Shown here: piece by piece, positions 17,971 to 26,940 of the stretch
Numbering within the stretch: the stretch's first letter is position 1
How the letters are laid out: the number at the start of each line of letters is the position of its first letter
NCBI RefSeq assembly: GCF_013240295.1
Contig: NZ_JABETK010000001.1
Coordinates: 1,364,001-1,428,000, forward strand
DNA length: 64,000 nt
Direction: 5' to 3'
From: Neoaquamicrobium sediminum
Lineage (GTDB): Bacteria > Pseudomonadota > Alphaproteobacteria > Rhizobiales > Rhizobiaceae
Program-made: the position numbers and the translations under genes
The notes under the pieces: generated by a model
Told to the model about the DNA's origin: nothing
The model's input: only the letters and a program-made list of their open reading frames with translations
Databases searched by the model: none

Positions 17971-18037
17971 AAAACGCTAGAGACGAGACTGGCAATTGTC
18001 AATCATGTTGACAATTGCCGATACAGTGCCGTAGCGT
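17971..18037. promoter_or_regulatory. 29-bp palindromic operator with divergent promoters (mtnK / sugar ABC)
   Basis: Perfect 12-nt arms GGCAATTGTCAA and TTGACAATTGCC (17991-18002 and 18008-18019) flank a 5-nt spacer. Each arm supplies a consensus -35 TTGACA. On the plus strand TTGACA is followed after 18 nt by TAGCGT (18032-18037). On the minus strand it is followed after 17 nt by another TAGCGT (17978-17973). Both transcription units therefore start from one symmetric element. Occupancy by a regulator would block both -35 boxes. The SorC-family protein of this cluster is the obvious candidate (inference). Confidence 0.72.
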
Positions 18038-18063
18038 CCGGTGCCAGGGAGGAGTTGGCGGCC

Positions 18064-19569
18064 ATGGAAGCCATGTTCCGCATTGCGGGTCTGGAGAAGG
18101 CGTTTGGCCCCATTCGGGTGCTGAGCGACGTCGATCTCGAGTTGCGCGCAGGCGAAGTCACCGTGCTGATGGGAGCCAACGGCGCCGGCAAGTCGACGCT
18201 GGTGAAGGTGATCAGCGGCGTGCATGCGCGCGACCGCGGAACGATGCATCTTTCAGGCGAGCCGTTCGATCCCGCCTCGCCCGCCGAGGCGATCCGCGCC
18301 GGGGTGGTGACGGTTCACCAGAACATCAATGACGGCGTGGTGGCCGCCCTCGACGTCGCCACGAACCTGACCATGGACAGGCTCACCGGCAAGGACGCGC
18401 CTTTGCTTTTCAATCCGCGCCGCGTCAGGCGCGAGGCGCAGGCGGTCGCCGACCGGCTTGGGCTGCAGGTCAACCTTTCCGCCAGCATCTCCGAGCTTTC
18501 GCTCGCCGACCGGCAGATGGTGGCAATCGCGCGCGCCATGGCGCACGAGCCCAAGGTTATGATCCTCGACGAGCCGACATCGTCGCTGTCGAGCGCGGAA
18601 GCCAACCGCCTGTTTGCGGTGGTCGAGCGGCTGCGCGAGCATGGCGTCGCCATTCTCTACATCTCGCATCGCATGTCCGACATCCGCCGCATCGCGGACC
18701 GCATCGTCGCGTTGCGGGATGGGGTGATTGCGGGCGTCTTTGCCGACAAGCCGCTCGACTACGAGGGCGCGGTCGACGCGATGCTCGGCCGGGCTATGGA
18801 TTTATCGACGGTATCGGTGAAGGACGCGACGCGAAAGGTCTTCGAAGCCAAGGACCTGCGCATCGCAAGCCAGGCCAGACCCTTTTCGCTCGCGGTCGGC
18901 GACGGCGAGGTGGTCGCGATCACCGGGCTTGTCGGCGTCGGCAAGACCGCGCTGGCGGAAACGCTGTTCGGTGTGCGCCGACCGCTCGGCGGGACGATGA
19001 CGCTGGAGGGGCGCGAGTATCGCCCTCGTTCGCCGGCCGACGCCATAGAAGAAGGCGTCTTTCTCGTCGCCAAGGATCGTGCGGAAAGCGGCATCGTCGC
19101 CGATTTCAATCTCTACAAGAATATGAGCCTGCCGTTCCTGCGCCGCCTCGCGCGGCTGGGCGTGTCGCAGCCGCGCGCCGAGCGCGCCATCGCCCGCCGG
19201 CAGATCGAGGATCTCGGCATCGTCTGCCGTGGCGAGCGCGACCGGATGCAGACCCTTTCCGGCGGCAATCAGCAGAAGGTGATGGTAGCGCGCTGGACTG
19301 CGCAGCCTTCCTCGCTGCTGATCCTTGACGAGCCCTTCCAGGGCGTCGACATCGCCGCAAGGCGCGACATTGCGGCGAAGCTGCGCGCCGGCGCGGCGGG
19401 TAGGGCAACGCTCCTTCTCCTGACCGAACTCGACGAGGCGCTCGAGACCGCCGACCGCATCCTCGTGATGTCGGAACACACCATCGTTGGCGAGCACCGA
19501 AACGCCGGCCTGGACATGGACAGACTGCTGGCGCAGGTCGCCGGCGAAGATATACGAGGCGCCGCCTGA
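18064..19569 (+). CDS. Sugar ABC transporter ATP-binding protein, RbsA/XylG type
   Basis: A 501-aa protein with two fused ATPase domains, as in ribose/xylose-class importers. The first domain has Walker A GANGAGKST and signature LSLADRQMVAIARA. The second has a degenerate Walker A GLVGVGKTAL and signature LSGGNQQKVMVARW. GGGAGGAG at 18047-18054 lies 9 nt before the ATG at 18064; a TTG at 18055 in the same frame would be too close. First gene of the plus-strand arm, its stop overlaps the permease start by one base. Likely cargo is methylthioribose or a related 5-deoxypentose, from linkage to mtnK and mtnA. Confidence 0.92.
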   Translation: MEAMFRIAGLEKAFGPIRVLSDVDLELRAGEVTVLMGANGAGKSTLVKVISGVHARDRGTMHLSGEPFDPASPAEAIRAGVVTVHQNINDGVVAALDVATNLTMDRLTGKDAPLLFNPRRVRREAQAVADRLGLQVNLSASISELSLADRQMVAIARAMAHEPKVMILDEPTSSLSSAEANRLFAVVERLREHGVAILYISHRMSDIRRIADRIVALRDGVIAGVFADKPLDYEGAVDAMLGRAMDLSTVSVKDATRKVFEAKDLRIASQARPFSLAVGDGEVVAITGLVGVGKTALAETLFGVRRPLGGTMTLEGREYRPRSPADAIEEGVFLVAKDRAESGIVADFNLYKNMSLPFLRRLARLGVSQPRAERAIARRQIEDLGIVCRGERDRMQTLSGGNQQKVMVARWTAQPSSLLILDEPFQGVDIAARRDIAAKLRAGAAGRATLLLLTELDEALETADRILVMSEHTIVGEHRNAGLDMDRLLAQVAGEDIRGAA

Positions 19570-20555
19570 TGGCCGACACCGTCATCCGCTACGGATTCCT
19601 GGCCCTTCTGGCCGCACTGATAGTGTTCTTCGCGTTCGCCGCACCCGGCTTCGCCTCGCCGCAGAGTGCCGTCTTCATCTTCCAGTCGGTTGCCATCACC
19701 GGCATCCTCGCACTGGGCGTGACGGCAACGCTCGTCGTCGGCGGCTTCGACCTGTCTATCGGCTCAGTCGCCACCAGCGCGATGATGGCAGCCGCCTACG
19801 CGATGGTGGTGCTGGAGCAGAACGCGCTTGTCGCGGTGCTCTTCTGCCTGGCCATCGGCGCCCTGGTCGGCCTCGTCAACGGCATCATCATCGTCTACAT
19901 GCGCGTGCCCGACCTGCTTGCCACGCTCGGCATGATGTTCCTGCTGGTCGGGCTGCAACGCATACCCACGGAAGGCCGCTCCATCGCCACAGGCATGACC
20001 ATGCCCGACGGCTCGACGGCGACCGGCACGTTCAGCCCGACGTTCCTGGCGCTGGGGCGACACCGGCTCGACTTCTTCATCGACAACCTGCTTCCGGTCT
20101 CCGTCGTGGTGTTGCTGGTGCTGGCGGTCCTGATCTGGTTCTTCCTCGAATTCACGCGGTTCGGGCGGATGATGTATGCGGTCGGCAGCAACGAAAAGGC
20201 GGCTGAACTCGCAGGGGCGCCGGTCAAGGCCTACAAGATCTGGGCTTATGTCATCTCCGGCGTCTTCGCCTCGATCGGCGGCATTCTGCTCGCCGCGCGC
20301 TTGGGCCGCGGCGACATCGCCTCCGGCAACAATCTGCTGCTCGATTCGGTGGCCGCCGCGCTGATCGGCTTCGCGGTGCTGGGTGCCGCCAAGCCGAACG
20401 CCTTCGGCACGGCGATCGGCGCTCTTTTCGTGGGCGTCCTGCTGCAGGGGCTGACGATGATGAACGCGCCCTACTACACGCAGGATTTCGTCAAGGGCGC
20501 GGTTCTCGTCGTCGCGCTCGTCTTTACATTCGCGCTCTCCAACAGGGCGAGATGA
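19569..20555 (+). CDS. Sugar ABC transporter permease, RbsC type
   Basis: A 328-aa polytopic inner-membrane permease (BPD_transp_2 family) with roughly eight to ten hydrophobic segments. It includes the family's typical GVTATLVVGGFDLSIGS early on and LLLDSVAAALIGFAVLG near the C-terminus. The start overlaps the ATPase stop (TGATG). It forms a homodimeric channel with the RbsA-type ATPase and the binding protein encoded next. Only one permease gene is present, unlike the two-permease rhamnose importer of rhizobia. That argues against rhamnose as the cargo despite the RhaD-like aldolase nearby. Confidence 0.92.
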   Translation: MADTVIRYGFLALLAALIVFFAFAAPGFASPQSAVFIFQSVAITGILALGVTATLVVGGFDLSIGSVATSAMMAAAYAMVVLEQNALVAVLFCLAIGALVGLVNGIIIVYMRVPDLLATLGMMFLLVGLQRIPTEGRSIATGMTMPDGSTATGTFSPTFLALGRHRLDFFIDNLLPVSVVVLLVLAVLIWFFLEFTRFGRMMYAVGSNEKAAELAGAPVKAYKIWAYVISGVFASIGGILLAARLGRGDIASGNNLLLDSVAAALIGFAVLGAAKPNAFGTAIGALFVGVLLQGLTMMNAPYYTQDFVKGAVLVVALVFTFALSNRAR

Positions 20556-20601
20556 AGGGTTCAACAAGGCTGCAACAAGCCACAGAGTGGAGGAAACGAG
20601 C

Positions 20602-21648
20602 ATGAGCATTACTCGCAGGACATTCAGCGCCCTTGGCCTTGCCGCGGCCGCGGGCATCTTCGCCTTGCCGGCGCTGGCACAGGACCGGCCGGCGCCGTTC
20701 GACAATGCCGCCGACGTCCAGATCGCGCTGGTGCGATACCTGTCCACCGGCGACTTCTTCCAGGCCTATCTGGCCGGCGTCGAATCGCAGGCCAAGGCGC
20801 TGGGCGTCGACCTGCGCGTGCTGGACAGCCGTCAGGATGCCGCGCTGCAGGCCGACATGGTCGACCAGGCGATCGCGCTCGGCGTCGACGGCATCATCAT
20901 CCAGCACGGCCTGACCGAATCGATGAAAGAGGCCGCCCAGCGTGCAGTCGACGCTGGCATCAAAGTCGTCGCCTTCGACGTGAATGTCGAGAACGAGGCG
21001 ATCCCGCAGATCGAGCAGTCGGACCGCGACCTCGCAAGGCTCGCGCTGGAACAGGCTATCGAGGACAATGGGGAGGCCTGGAAGGCAGCCTATGTCTACG
21101 TTGCCGGCATCGCCCCGCTCGACCGGCGCGACGAGACCTGGCGCGAATTCAAGGAGCGCTATTCGGGTATCGAGGAAGTCGCCATGTTCGGCACGCTCGA
21201 CAATCCGATCGCCAACTCCGTCGCCAATCAGGCGCGCTCGGTGCTGACCGCCAATCCTGGGATCCAGGTCGTGTTCGCACCCTATGACGAGTTCGCGAAA
21301 GGCGTGAAGATCGCGGTGGACGAAGCCGGGCTTTCCTCGGACATCAAGATTTATTCGGCCGACATTTCCACCGCCGACATCTCGGCAATGCGCGAGCCCG
21401 GCAGTGCATGGGTCGCGACGGCCGCCACCAACCCGGCCGTCGTCGGCCAGGTTTCGGTGCGCGCGCTCGCCATGATGCTCGCAGGCGAGGAGCCGGGCGC
21501 CAGCGTCATCGTGCCGCCGACGCTGATCACGCAGGCCGAACTCAACGACAGCGACATCAAGAACATGGAGGAATTGTCGGCCAAGATGCCCCAGTTCAAC
21601 CATGCCGACGTCGCCATGCCTGAGTGGATGCCGAACCCGAACGAGTAG
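20602..21648 (+). CDS. Sugar ABC transporter substrate-binding protein, Peripla_BP_4 family
   Basis: A 348-aa periplasmic binding protein. It has a Tat-like or Sec signal (MSITRRTFSALGLAAAAG to ALAQ) and a ribose-binding-protein-type core, including DMVDQAIALGVDGIIIQHG and VVAFDVNVENE. The start at 20602 has GGAGG 8 nt upstream; a GTG at 20587 is an in-frame alternative. It completes the ABC importer of the salvage island and is followed by a strong hairpin terminator. The ligand is not deducible, but binding of methylthioribose or 5-deoxyribose is a testable prediction. Confidence 0.92.
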   Translation: MSITRRTFSALGLAAAAGIFALPALAQDRPAPFDNAADVQIALVRYLSTGDFFQAYLAGVESQAKALGVDLRVLDSRQDAALQADMVDQAIALGVDGIIIQHGLTESMKEAAQRAVDAGIKVVAFDVNVENEAIPQIEQSDRDLARLALEQAIEDNGEAWKAAYVYVAGIAPLDRRDETWREFKERYSGIEEVAMFGTLDNPIANSVANQARSVLTANPGIQVVFAPYDEFAKGVKIAVDEAGLSSDIKIYSADISTADISAMREPGSAWVATAATNPAVVGQVSVRALAMMLAGEEPGASVIVPPTLITQAELNDSDIKNMEELSAKMPQFNHADVAMPEWMPNPNE

Positions 21649-21662
21649 GCGGTTTCAAGCTT

Positions 21663-21703
21663 CGGGCGGGGCGGTTCGCAACGGACCGTCCCGCCCGTTT
21701 CAC
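21663..21703 (+). terminator. Hairpin terminator/attenuator after the sugar-binding protein gene
   Basis: A 15-bp stem (21663-21677 with 21683-21697; two G-T wobble pairs) with a 5-nt loop, followed by TTTCACTTT. It begins 15 nt after the binding-protein stop and precedes the SorC regulator gene. It probably limits readthrough so that the transporter is made in excess over the regulator and aldolase. Confidence 0.75.
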
Positions 21704-21768
21704 TTTACCGGTCTCGCTCGCGCGCAGTACGTACTTTTGTCATGACGACGAAAGGAAGGGACAGAGCC

Positions 21769-22725
21769 ATGCCAATCCGCCCCGGCGACCAGATCGTGCA
21801 CAAGGCCGCGTGGCTCTACTACACGCATGGCCTGCGGCAGGACGAGGTCGCGCGGCGTCTCGACATTTCGCGCGCATCGGTGGCGCTCTACCTGCGCAAG
21901 GCGCGAGAAAGCGGCATCGTCACCATCGCCACGTCGACGCATCTCTTTGCCAGCGACGTGCTGGCACGGCGCGTGGAGGACACCTACGGGCTCGCCGGCG
22001 TGTGGGTCGCGCCTGAAACGGGACCGGTCTTCGAGCCTGCCGTCGAAATCCCGGCACTGGCGGCAAGCGTCTTCCTTTCGCTGGCGGCCAGCGGCCAGAA
22101 GATAGGCATCGCCTGGGGCCGAACGGTCTATTCGATCGCAGACGTCATGTCCTATGCAGATCTTCAGGACGTTACCGTCGTGCAGCTTTGCGGCAATCTC
22201 GGCGCGCCCTACTCCTACCGGCCGGACCAGTGCACGATGGAAATCGCCCGGCGACTCAATGCCAAGGGCCTCAATTTCTACGCACCGCTGGTCCTGTCGA
22301 GCGAGCGTCTGGCGCGCGAACTGCGGGACGAACCGGTGATCCGAGAGCAGCTCGCGGGTGTGTCGGATTGCGATCTGGCGCTGTTTTCGGTCGGCATGGT
22401 CGACGAGGACGCCCACGTGGTCAAATGCGGCGCGATGACCGCCGACGAGGTGCACGCCGTGCGCGATCGCGGAGCGGCGGGCGTCATCGCCGGCCAGATG
22501 ATCGACGCCACGGGCGAGCTCCTCGACTGCGACTACAATCGCCGGGTCATTTCCGCCGACTTCGCCTCTTTCCGGCATATCCCGAAGCGGATGATGGTCG
22601 TGCAGGAAAGCGCCAAGCTCGACCCGCTCAAGGCCGCCCTTGCCGGCAAATTCGCAACCCATCTGGTGCTTTCGCAAAGCATGGCCGAACGCCTTCTCGC
22701 CGAAGCGGCCGACGCTGCGGCCTGA
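21769..22725 (+). CDS. SorC/DeoR-family sugar-binding transcriptional regulator
   Basis: A 318-aa regulator with an N-terminal HTH (LRQDEVARRLDISRASVALYLRKARESG) and a C-terminal SorC sugar-phosphate-binding domain, including SGQKIGIAWGRTVYSI. It has GGAAGGGA upstream of the ATG at 21769; an ATG at 21742 lacks a site. Members bind a phosphorylated sugar intermediate and regulate adjacent catabolic operons. The expected ligand is the product of MtnK or MtnA, and the likely operator is the palindrome at 17991-18019. Both are inferences from position. Confidence 0.9.
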   Translation: MPIRPGDQIVHKAAWLYYTHGLRQDEVARRLDISRASVALYLRKARESGIVTIATSTHLFASDVLARRVEDTYGLAGVWVAPETGPVFEPAVEIPALAASVFLSLAASGQKIGIAWGRTVYSIADVMSYADLQDVTVVQLCGNLGAPYSYRPDQCTMEIARRLNAKGLNFYAPLVLSSERLARELRDEPVIREQLAGVSDCDLALFSVGMVDEDAHVVKCGAMTADEVHAVRDRGAAGVIAGQMIDATGELLDCDYNRRVISADFASFRHIPKRMMVVQESAKLDPLKAALAGKFATHLVLSQSMAERLLAEAADAAA

Positions 22726-22761
22726 CATTCGTATCCTCCCAAAACCACTGACGGACAAGAC

Positions 22762-24818
22762 ATGAAGAACCTCTGGAAAGACACCGACGCCGAAGCCCTG
22801 GTTGCCGCCTATGGGCAAAAGGGCGTCGAGCGCGACCTTGCGCTGCGCGTCTACACCACCCGCCTGCTGGGCGGAGAGCCGCGCCTCGTGCTGCATGGCG
22901 GCGGCAACACCTCCGTCAAGCTCGAGGCAACCGACCTCGTCGGCGACCACTGGCCGGTGCTGTGCGTGAAGGGCAGTGGGTGGGACATGGGCGTGATCGA
23001 ACCGCAGGGCCTGCCGGCAGTGAAGCTCGCGCCGCTGCTCAAGGCGCGCGCGTTGGAGAGCCTTTCCGACGAGGACATGGTGTCGCTGCAACGCGCCAAC
23101 CTGATCGATCCCGGCTCGCCGAACCCGTCTGTCGAAACGCTGCTGCACGCCTTCCTGCCGCAAAAGTTCGTCGACCACACCCATTCGACAGCCGTGCTCG
23201 CCATCGTCGACCAGGGCGACGACAGTGAAGCGCTGATCCGCAAGGTGTTCGGGCCGAAGATGGGATACGTGCCCTATATCAAGCCAGGCTTCGATCTCGC
23301 CAAGGCCGCAGCTGAAATCTACGATCAGGATCCTTCGGTCGAGGGGCTCATCCTCGACAAGCACGGTATTTTCACATTCGCCGAGACGGCGAAGGATGCC
23401 TACGATCTGATGATCCGCTACGTCACCGTGGCGGAAGACTATGTGGCGCAGAACACCGCGAACCCGCTGGTGCCGGTCACGCTACCCAAGCGCCTGCCGG
23501 ACCCGGCGCAGATAGCCCCCTGCTGCGCGGGGCGGTCGCGATGCGCCACGGCGAAGGCCGCTTCGACCGGATGGTCAGCGACTTCCGTACGTCGCCCACG
23601 ATCCTGGAATTCCTGAACGCGGAAGGGCTGGAGCGTCGCGCCGCCCGAGGCGTTTCCACGCCCGACCTTTCGATCCGCATCAAGACGGGTCCAATGGCGC
23701 TGCCTGCACCCGACGCCGACAATCTGGACGCCTATGCCGAGACGGTGAAGACGCATGTCGCCGACTATGTCGCCGAATACACCCGCTACTTCGAGGAGAA
23801 CGACGCGCGCGACGAGGTGAAGCGCACCATGCTCGACCCGATGCCGCGGCTTCTGCTCGTGCCGGGGCTGGGCATGTTCGGTTTCGGCCGCACGCTGAAG
23901 GACGCGAAGATCGCCTCCGACGTCGGCGAGATGTGGATCGAGGCCGTGCGCGGCGCCGAAGCGATCGGCGATTTCCGCCCGCTTGCCAAGTCCGACCTTT
24001 TCGAGCTCGAATACTGGTCGCTGGAGCAGGCCAAGCTCGCCGGCAACAAGCCGAAGCCGCTGACGGGGCAGGTCGCGCTTGTAACCGGCGGCGCCGGCGC
24101 CATCGGGGCCGCAACGGCAAAGCTGTTCGCCAGCCAGGGCGCACATGTGGTTGTCGTCGACCTCGACGCTGAGAAGGCAAAAGAAGCGGCCAAGGCTGCA
24201 GGCAACGGCTCGATCGGCGTCGGTGCCGACGTGACGAAGCCGGAAGACATCGCCGCCGCCTTCGAACAGGCCGTGCGCAATTACGGTGGCGTCGACATCG
24301 TGGTCTCGAACGCGGGAGCCGCCTTTGAAGGCGGTATCGGCGAGTTGGACGACGCGCTGCTGCGCAAGAGCTTCGAGCTCAATTTCTTCTCGCACCAGAA
24401 CGTCGCGCAAGCGGCCGTGCGCATCTTCAAGCAGCAGGGCACCGGCGGCACGCTGCTGTTCAACACCTCCAAGCAGGCGGTCAATCCGGGTCCGAAATTC
24501 GGCGCCTACGGCATACCGAAGGCCGCAACGCTGTTCCTGTCGCGGCAATACGCGCTGGAATATGGCGGCATCGGCGTGCGCGCCAATGCCGTCAACGCCG
24601 ACCGCATCCGCTCCGGCCTGCTTACCGATGAGATGATCGCCAACCGCTCGAAGGCGCGCGGACTTTCCGAAAAGGACTACATGTCCGGCAACCTGCTCGG
24701 GCTGGAGGTGACGGCCGAACACGTGGCGCAGGCCTTCCTGCACCATGCGCTGGCCGAGCGCACGACCGCCGACGTCACAACCGTCGATGGCGGCAACATA
24801 GCGGCAACGCTGCGCTGA
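22762..24818 (+). CDS. Bifunctional class II aldolase / short-chain dehydrogenase (frame broken once)
   Basis: About 685 aa after repair. The N-terminal class II aldolase domain (HGGGNTSVK, KGSGWDMG, zinc ligands HTHSTAVLAI, LDKHGIFTF) is joined to a C-terminal SDR domain (LVTGGAGAIGAA for NAD(P), VSNAGAAFEGG, active-site YGIPK). The reading frame breaks at the five-C run 23516-23520; adding one C continues as LLRGAVAMRHGEGRF. The same architecture is annotated as rhamnulose-phosphate aldolase/lactaldehyde dehydrogenase in rhizobia. Here, beside mtnK and mtnA, it probably cleaves the ketose-1-phosphate to DHAP plus an aldehyde that the SDR part oxidises or reduces. Confidence 0.9.
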
Positions 24819-24880
24819 GCCGTTACACACTCGCCCGCGTCGCGCCCTCTGGCGGCGACGTGGGCAACATCACTGCGCGT

Positions 24881-24898
24881 ATCTACCTTCTCGTAGAT
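24881..24898. other. Small inverted repeat upstream of the sulfate importer
   Basis: ATCTAC-N6-GTAGAT lies in the 220-bp gap (24819-25038) between the aldolase/SDR gene and the sulfate-binding protein gene, about 140 nt before the latter. It is not followed by a T-run, so it is not a clear terminator. It may be an operator or an mRNA-end structure. The remaining gap is AT-rich toward 24920-24960 and presumably holds the sulfate importer promoter (TTGCAG, 17 nt, CTAGAC is a weak match). Confidence 0.35.
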
Positions 24899-25038
24899 GG
24901 AAAATCCTGAACTAGCCTTATTGCAGGGTGTATTTTCTATTTCCTAGACATACGAACCCTTAAACGTACCTCTTCCGCGATTGCGAAGGCGGATATTCTG
25001 CGTGTATTGGACGCATGTCCTTCCTCACGGAGTTCCTC

Positions 25039-26040
25039 ATGAAACGCCTTCTTCTCGCCGGCGCCGCCGCCGCGCTCCCTTTCGCCGCGCCCGCGCAGGC
25101 GCAATCGCCGGACAAGATCCTCAACTCCTCCTACGACATCGCCCGCGAGCTTTTCGCCGCGATCAACGAGGCCTTCGTGCCCGCCTATAAGGCGCAGACC
25201 GGACGCGACGTTACGGTGGACCAGTCCCACGGCGGAACCTCGGCCCAGGCGCGCTCGATCGCCGAAGGCCTTGAGGCGGATGTGGTGACCTTCAACCAGA
25301 CGACCGACATCGATTTCCTCGTGCAGCAGGGCTTCGTTTCGGAGGACTGGCAGAGCGAGTTCCCGAATAACGCCTCGCCCTACTACTCTTTCCCGTCGTT
25401 CCTCGTCCGCGAAGGCAACCCGAAGAACATCACCGACTGGGACGATCTCGCCCGTGACGATGTGGAAGTGATCTTCCCCAACCCCAAGACCTCCGGCAAC
25501 GCACGCTATACCTATCTCGCCGCGGTCGCCTACGCCAAAGAAGCCTTCGGGGACGACGAGGAGAAGATCGCGGAATTCGTCGGCAAGATCTTCGACAATG
25601 TCCCGGTGTTCGATACCGGCGGCCGTGGTGCCACTACGACGTTCATCGAGCGCGGCATAGGCGACGTGATCATCACATTCGAGGCCGAGACCCGCTCGAT
25701 CGCCCGCGAATATGGCGAAGACAGCTACGACAGCGTCGTGCCGTCGGTGAGCCTGCTGGCCGAGTTCCCGGTGGCCATTGTCGACCGCGTTGCCGAGCGG
25801 CGCGGCAGCCAGGAACTGGCGAAGGATTATCTGGATTTCCTCTATTCGGAAGAGGGACAGCGCATCGCCGCAACGTTCGGCAATCGCGTCCACGATGAAA
25901 AGGTGACGGCCGAGTTTGCCGACCAGTTTCCCGAGGTGCGCTTGGTGACGGCCGAAGACGTCTTCGGCGGCTGGGACCGCATCCAGGAGGAACACTTCGC
26001 TTCGGACGCCAAGCTCGACCAGATTTTCGGCGACCGCTGA
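25039..26040 (+). CDS. Sulfate ABC transporter substrate-binding protein
   Basis: A 333-aa periplasmic sulfate/thiosulfate-binding protein (Sbp/CysP family). The signal peptide runs to APAQAQ, and the mature start KILNSSYDIARELF is typical. The sulfate-site and family motifs are SHGGTSAQARSI, VTFNQTTDID and NPKTSGNARYTYLAA. The ATG at 25039 follows CGGAG. It is the first gene of a cysP-T-W-A type operon. Sbp and CysP cannot be told apart by eye, so no symbol is given. Transport of sulfate feeds assimilatory cysteine synthesis. Confidence 0.94.
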   Translation: MKRLLLAGAAAALPFAAPAQAQSPDKILNSSYDIARELFAAINEAFVPAYKAQTGRDVTVDQSHGGTSAQARSIAEGLEADVVTFNQTTDIDFLVQQGFVSEDWQSEFPNNASPYYSFPSFLVREGNPKNITDWDDLARDDVEVIFPNPKTSGNARYTYLAAVAYAKEAFGDDEEKIAEFVGKIFDNVPVFDTGGRGATTTFIERGIGDVIITFEAETRSIAREYGEDSYDSVVPSVSLLAEFPVAIVDRVAERRGSQELAKDYLDFLYSEEGQRIAATFGNRVHDEKVTAEFADQFPEVRLVTAEDVFGGWDRIQEEHFASDAKLDQIFGDR

Positions 26041-26118
26041 GTCCGTCAATTCGCTAGTGTGCGGCCGGCGGTTGGAAACCCGCCGGCCGCAACCCTTGCC
26101 CCGAAAGGTCCAGCGATC

Positions 26119-26940
26119 TTGAGACGTCGAATTCTGCCCGGTCTGCCGCTGTCGCTTGGCATCACGCTGTTCTATGTGGCGCTGATCGTGGCGTTGCCGC
26201 TCGGCGCGCTCATCTTCAAGGCCGCCAGCCTCGGACCCGAGGAATACTGGCGCATCATTTCGTCATCCCGCGCCATAGCCAGCTACCGCGTCACGGCCTT
26301 GTCCGCGCTCGCCGCGACGGCGTTCGGCCTCGTCTTCGGGCTGGCGCTTGCCTGGGTCCTGGTCCGGTACGAATTTCCCGGTAAACGGCTGATCGACGCG
26401 CTGGTCGACCTGCCTTTCGCGCTCCCGACCGCGGTTGCCGGCATCGCCCTTACCTCGCTATTCGCGCAGAATGGCTGGCTCGGCTCGATCCTCGCCTCGG
26501 TCGGCATTCAGGTCGTCTACACGCCGCTGGGCATCATGGTGGCCATGTTCTTCACCAGCCTGCCCTTCGTGGTGCGCACGGTGCAGCCTGTGCTGGAAGA
26601 CCTCGATCCGGCGCTCGAAGAAGCCGCGCAGTCGCTCGGCGGTTCGGATGGCACGATCTTCCTGCGCGTGATCCTGCCACTGCTGACGCCTGCGCTTCTG
26701 GCCGGCCTGTCGCTTTCATTCGCGCGCAGCCTCGGCGAGTTCGGCGCCGTCATCTTCATTGCCGGCAACCGCCCCTCTTCGACCGAGATCACGGCGCTGC
26801 TGGCCTTCATCCGTCTCGAGGAATTCAACTACAGCGCCGCGGCAGCGATCGCTTCGGTGCTGCTGTTCACGGCCTTTGTCATGCTTGCCGTGACGAACTA
26901 CCTGCAGGCGCGCGCCCTGCGCTACATGGCGAGGGCATGA
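26119..26940 (+). CDS. cysT: Sulfate ABC transporter permease CysT
   Basis: An inner-membrane permease of about 273 aa with six predicted helices, matching CysT/CysU from its N-terminus ([15 protein letters not shown]). It carries the EAA-loop region [15 protein letters not shown] and the downstream [18 protein letters not shown] take the TTG at 26119 as start (GAAAGG 10 nt upstream, family-like N-terminus). A GTG at 26059 would add 20 residues without a ribosome site. It pairs with CysW, overlapping its start by 4 nt. Confidence 0.9.
   Translation: MRRRILPGLPLSLGITLFYVALIVALPLGALIFKAASLGPEEYWRIISSSRAIASYRVTALSALAATAFGLVFGLALAWVLVRYEFPGKRLIDALVDLPFALPTAVAGIALTSLFAQNGWLGSILASVGIQVVYTPLGIMVAMFFTSLPFVVRTVQPVLEDLDPALEEAAQSLGGSDGTIFLRVILPLLTPALLAGLSLSFARSLGEFGAVIFIAGNRPSSTEITALLAFIRLEEFNYSAAAAIASVLLFTAFVMLAVTNYLQARALRYMARA

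Noticed and set aside
21700..23364. 554-codon minus-strand frame
   Set aside because: It is the shadow of the SorC regulator and the class II aldolase domain.
22762..24818. Rhamnose catabolic locus based on the RhaD-like aldolase/SDR fusion
   Set aside because: No rhamnose isomerase, mutarotase or second permease is present, while mtnK and mtnA are. Rhamnose remains possible for the enzyme but not the best reading of the locus.
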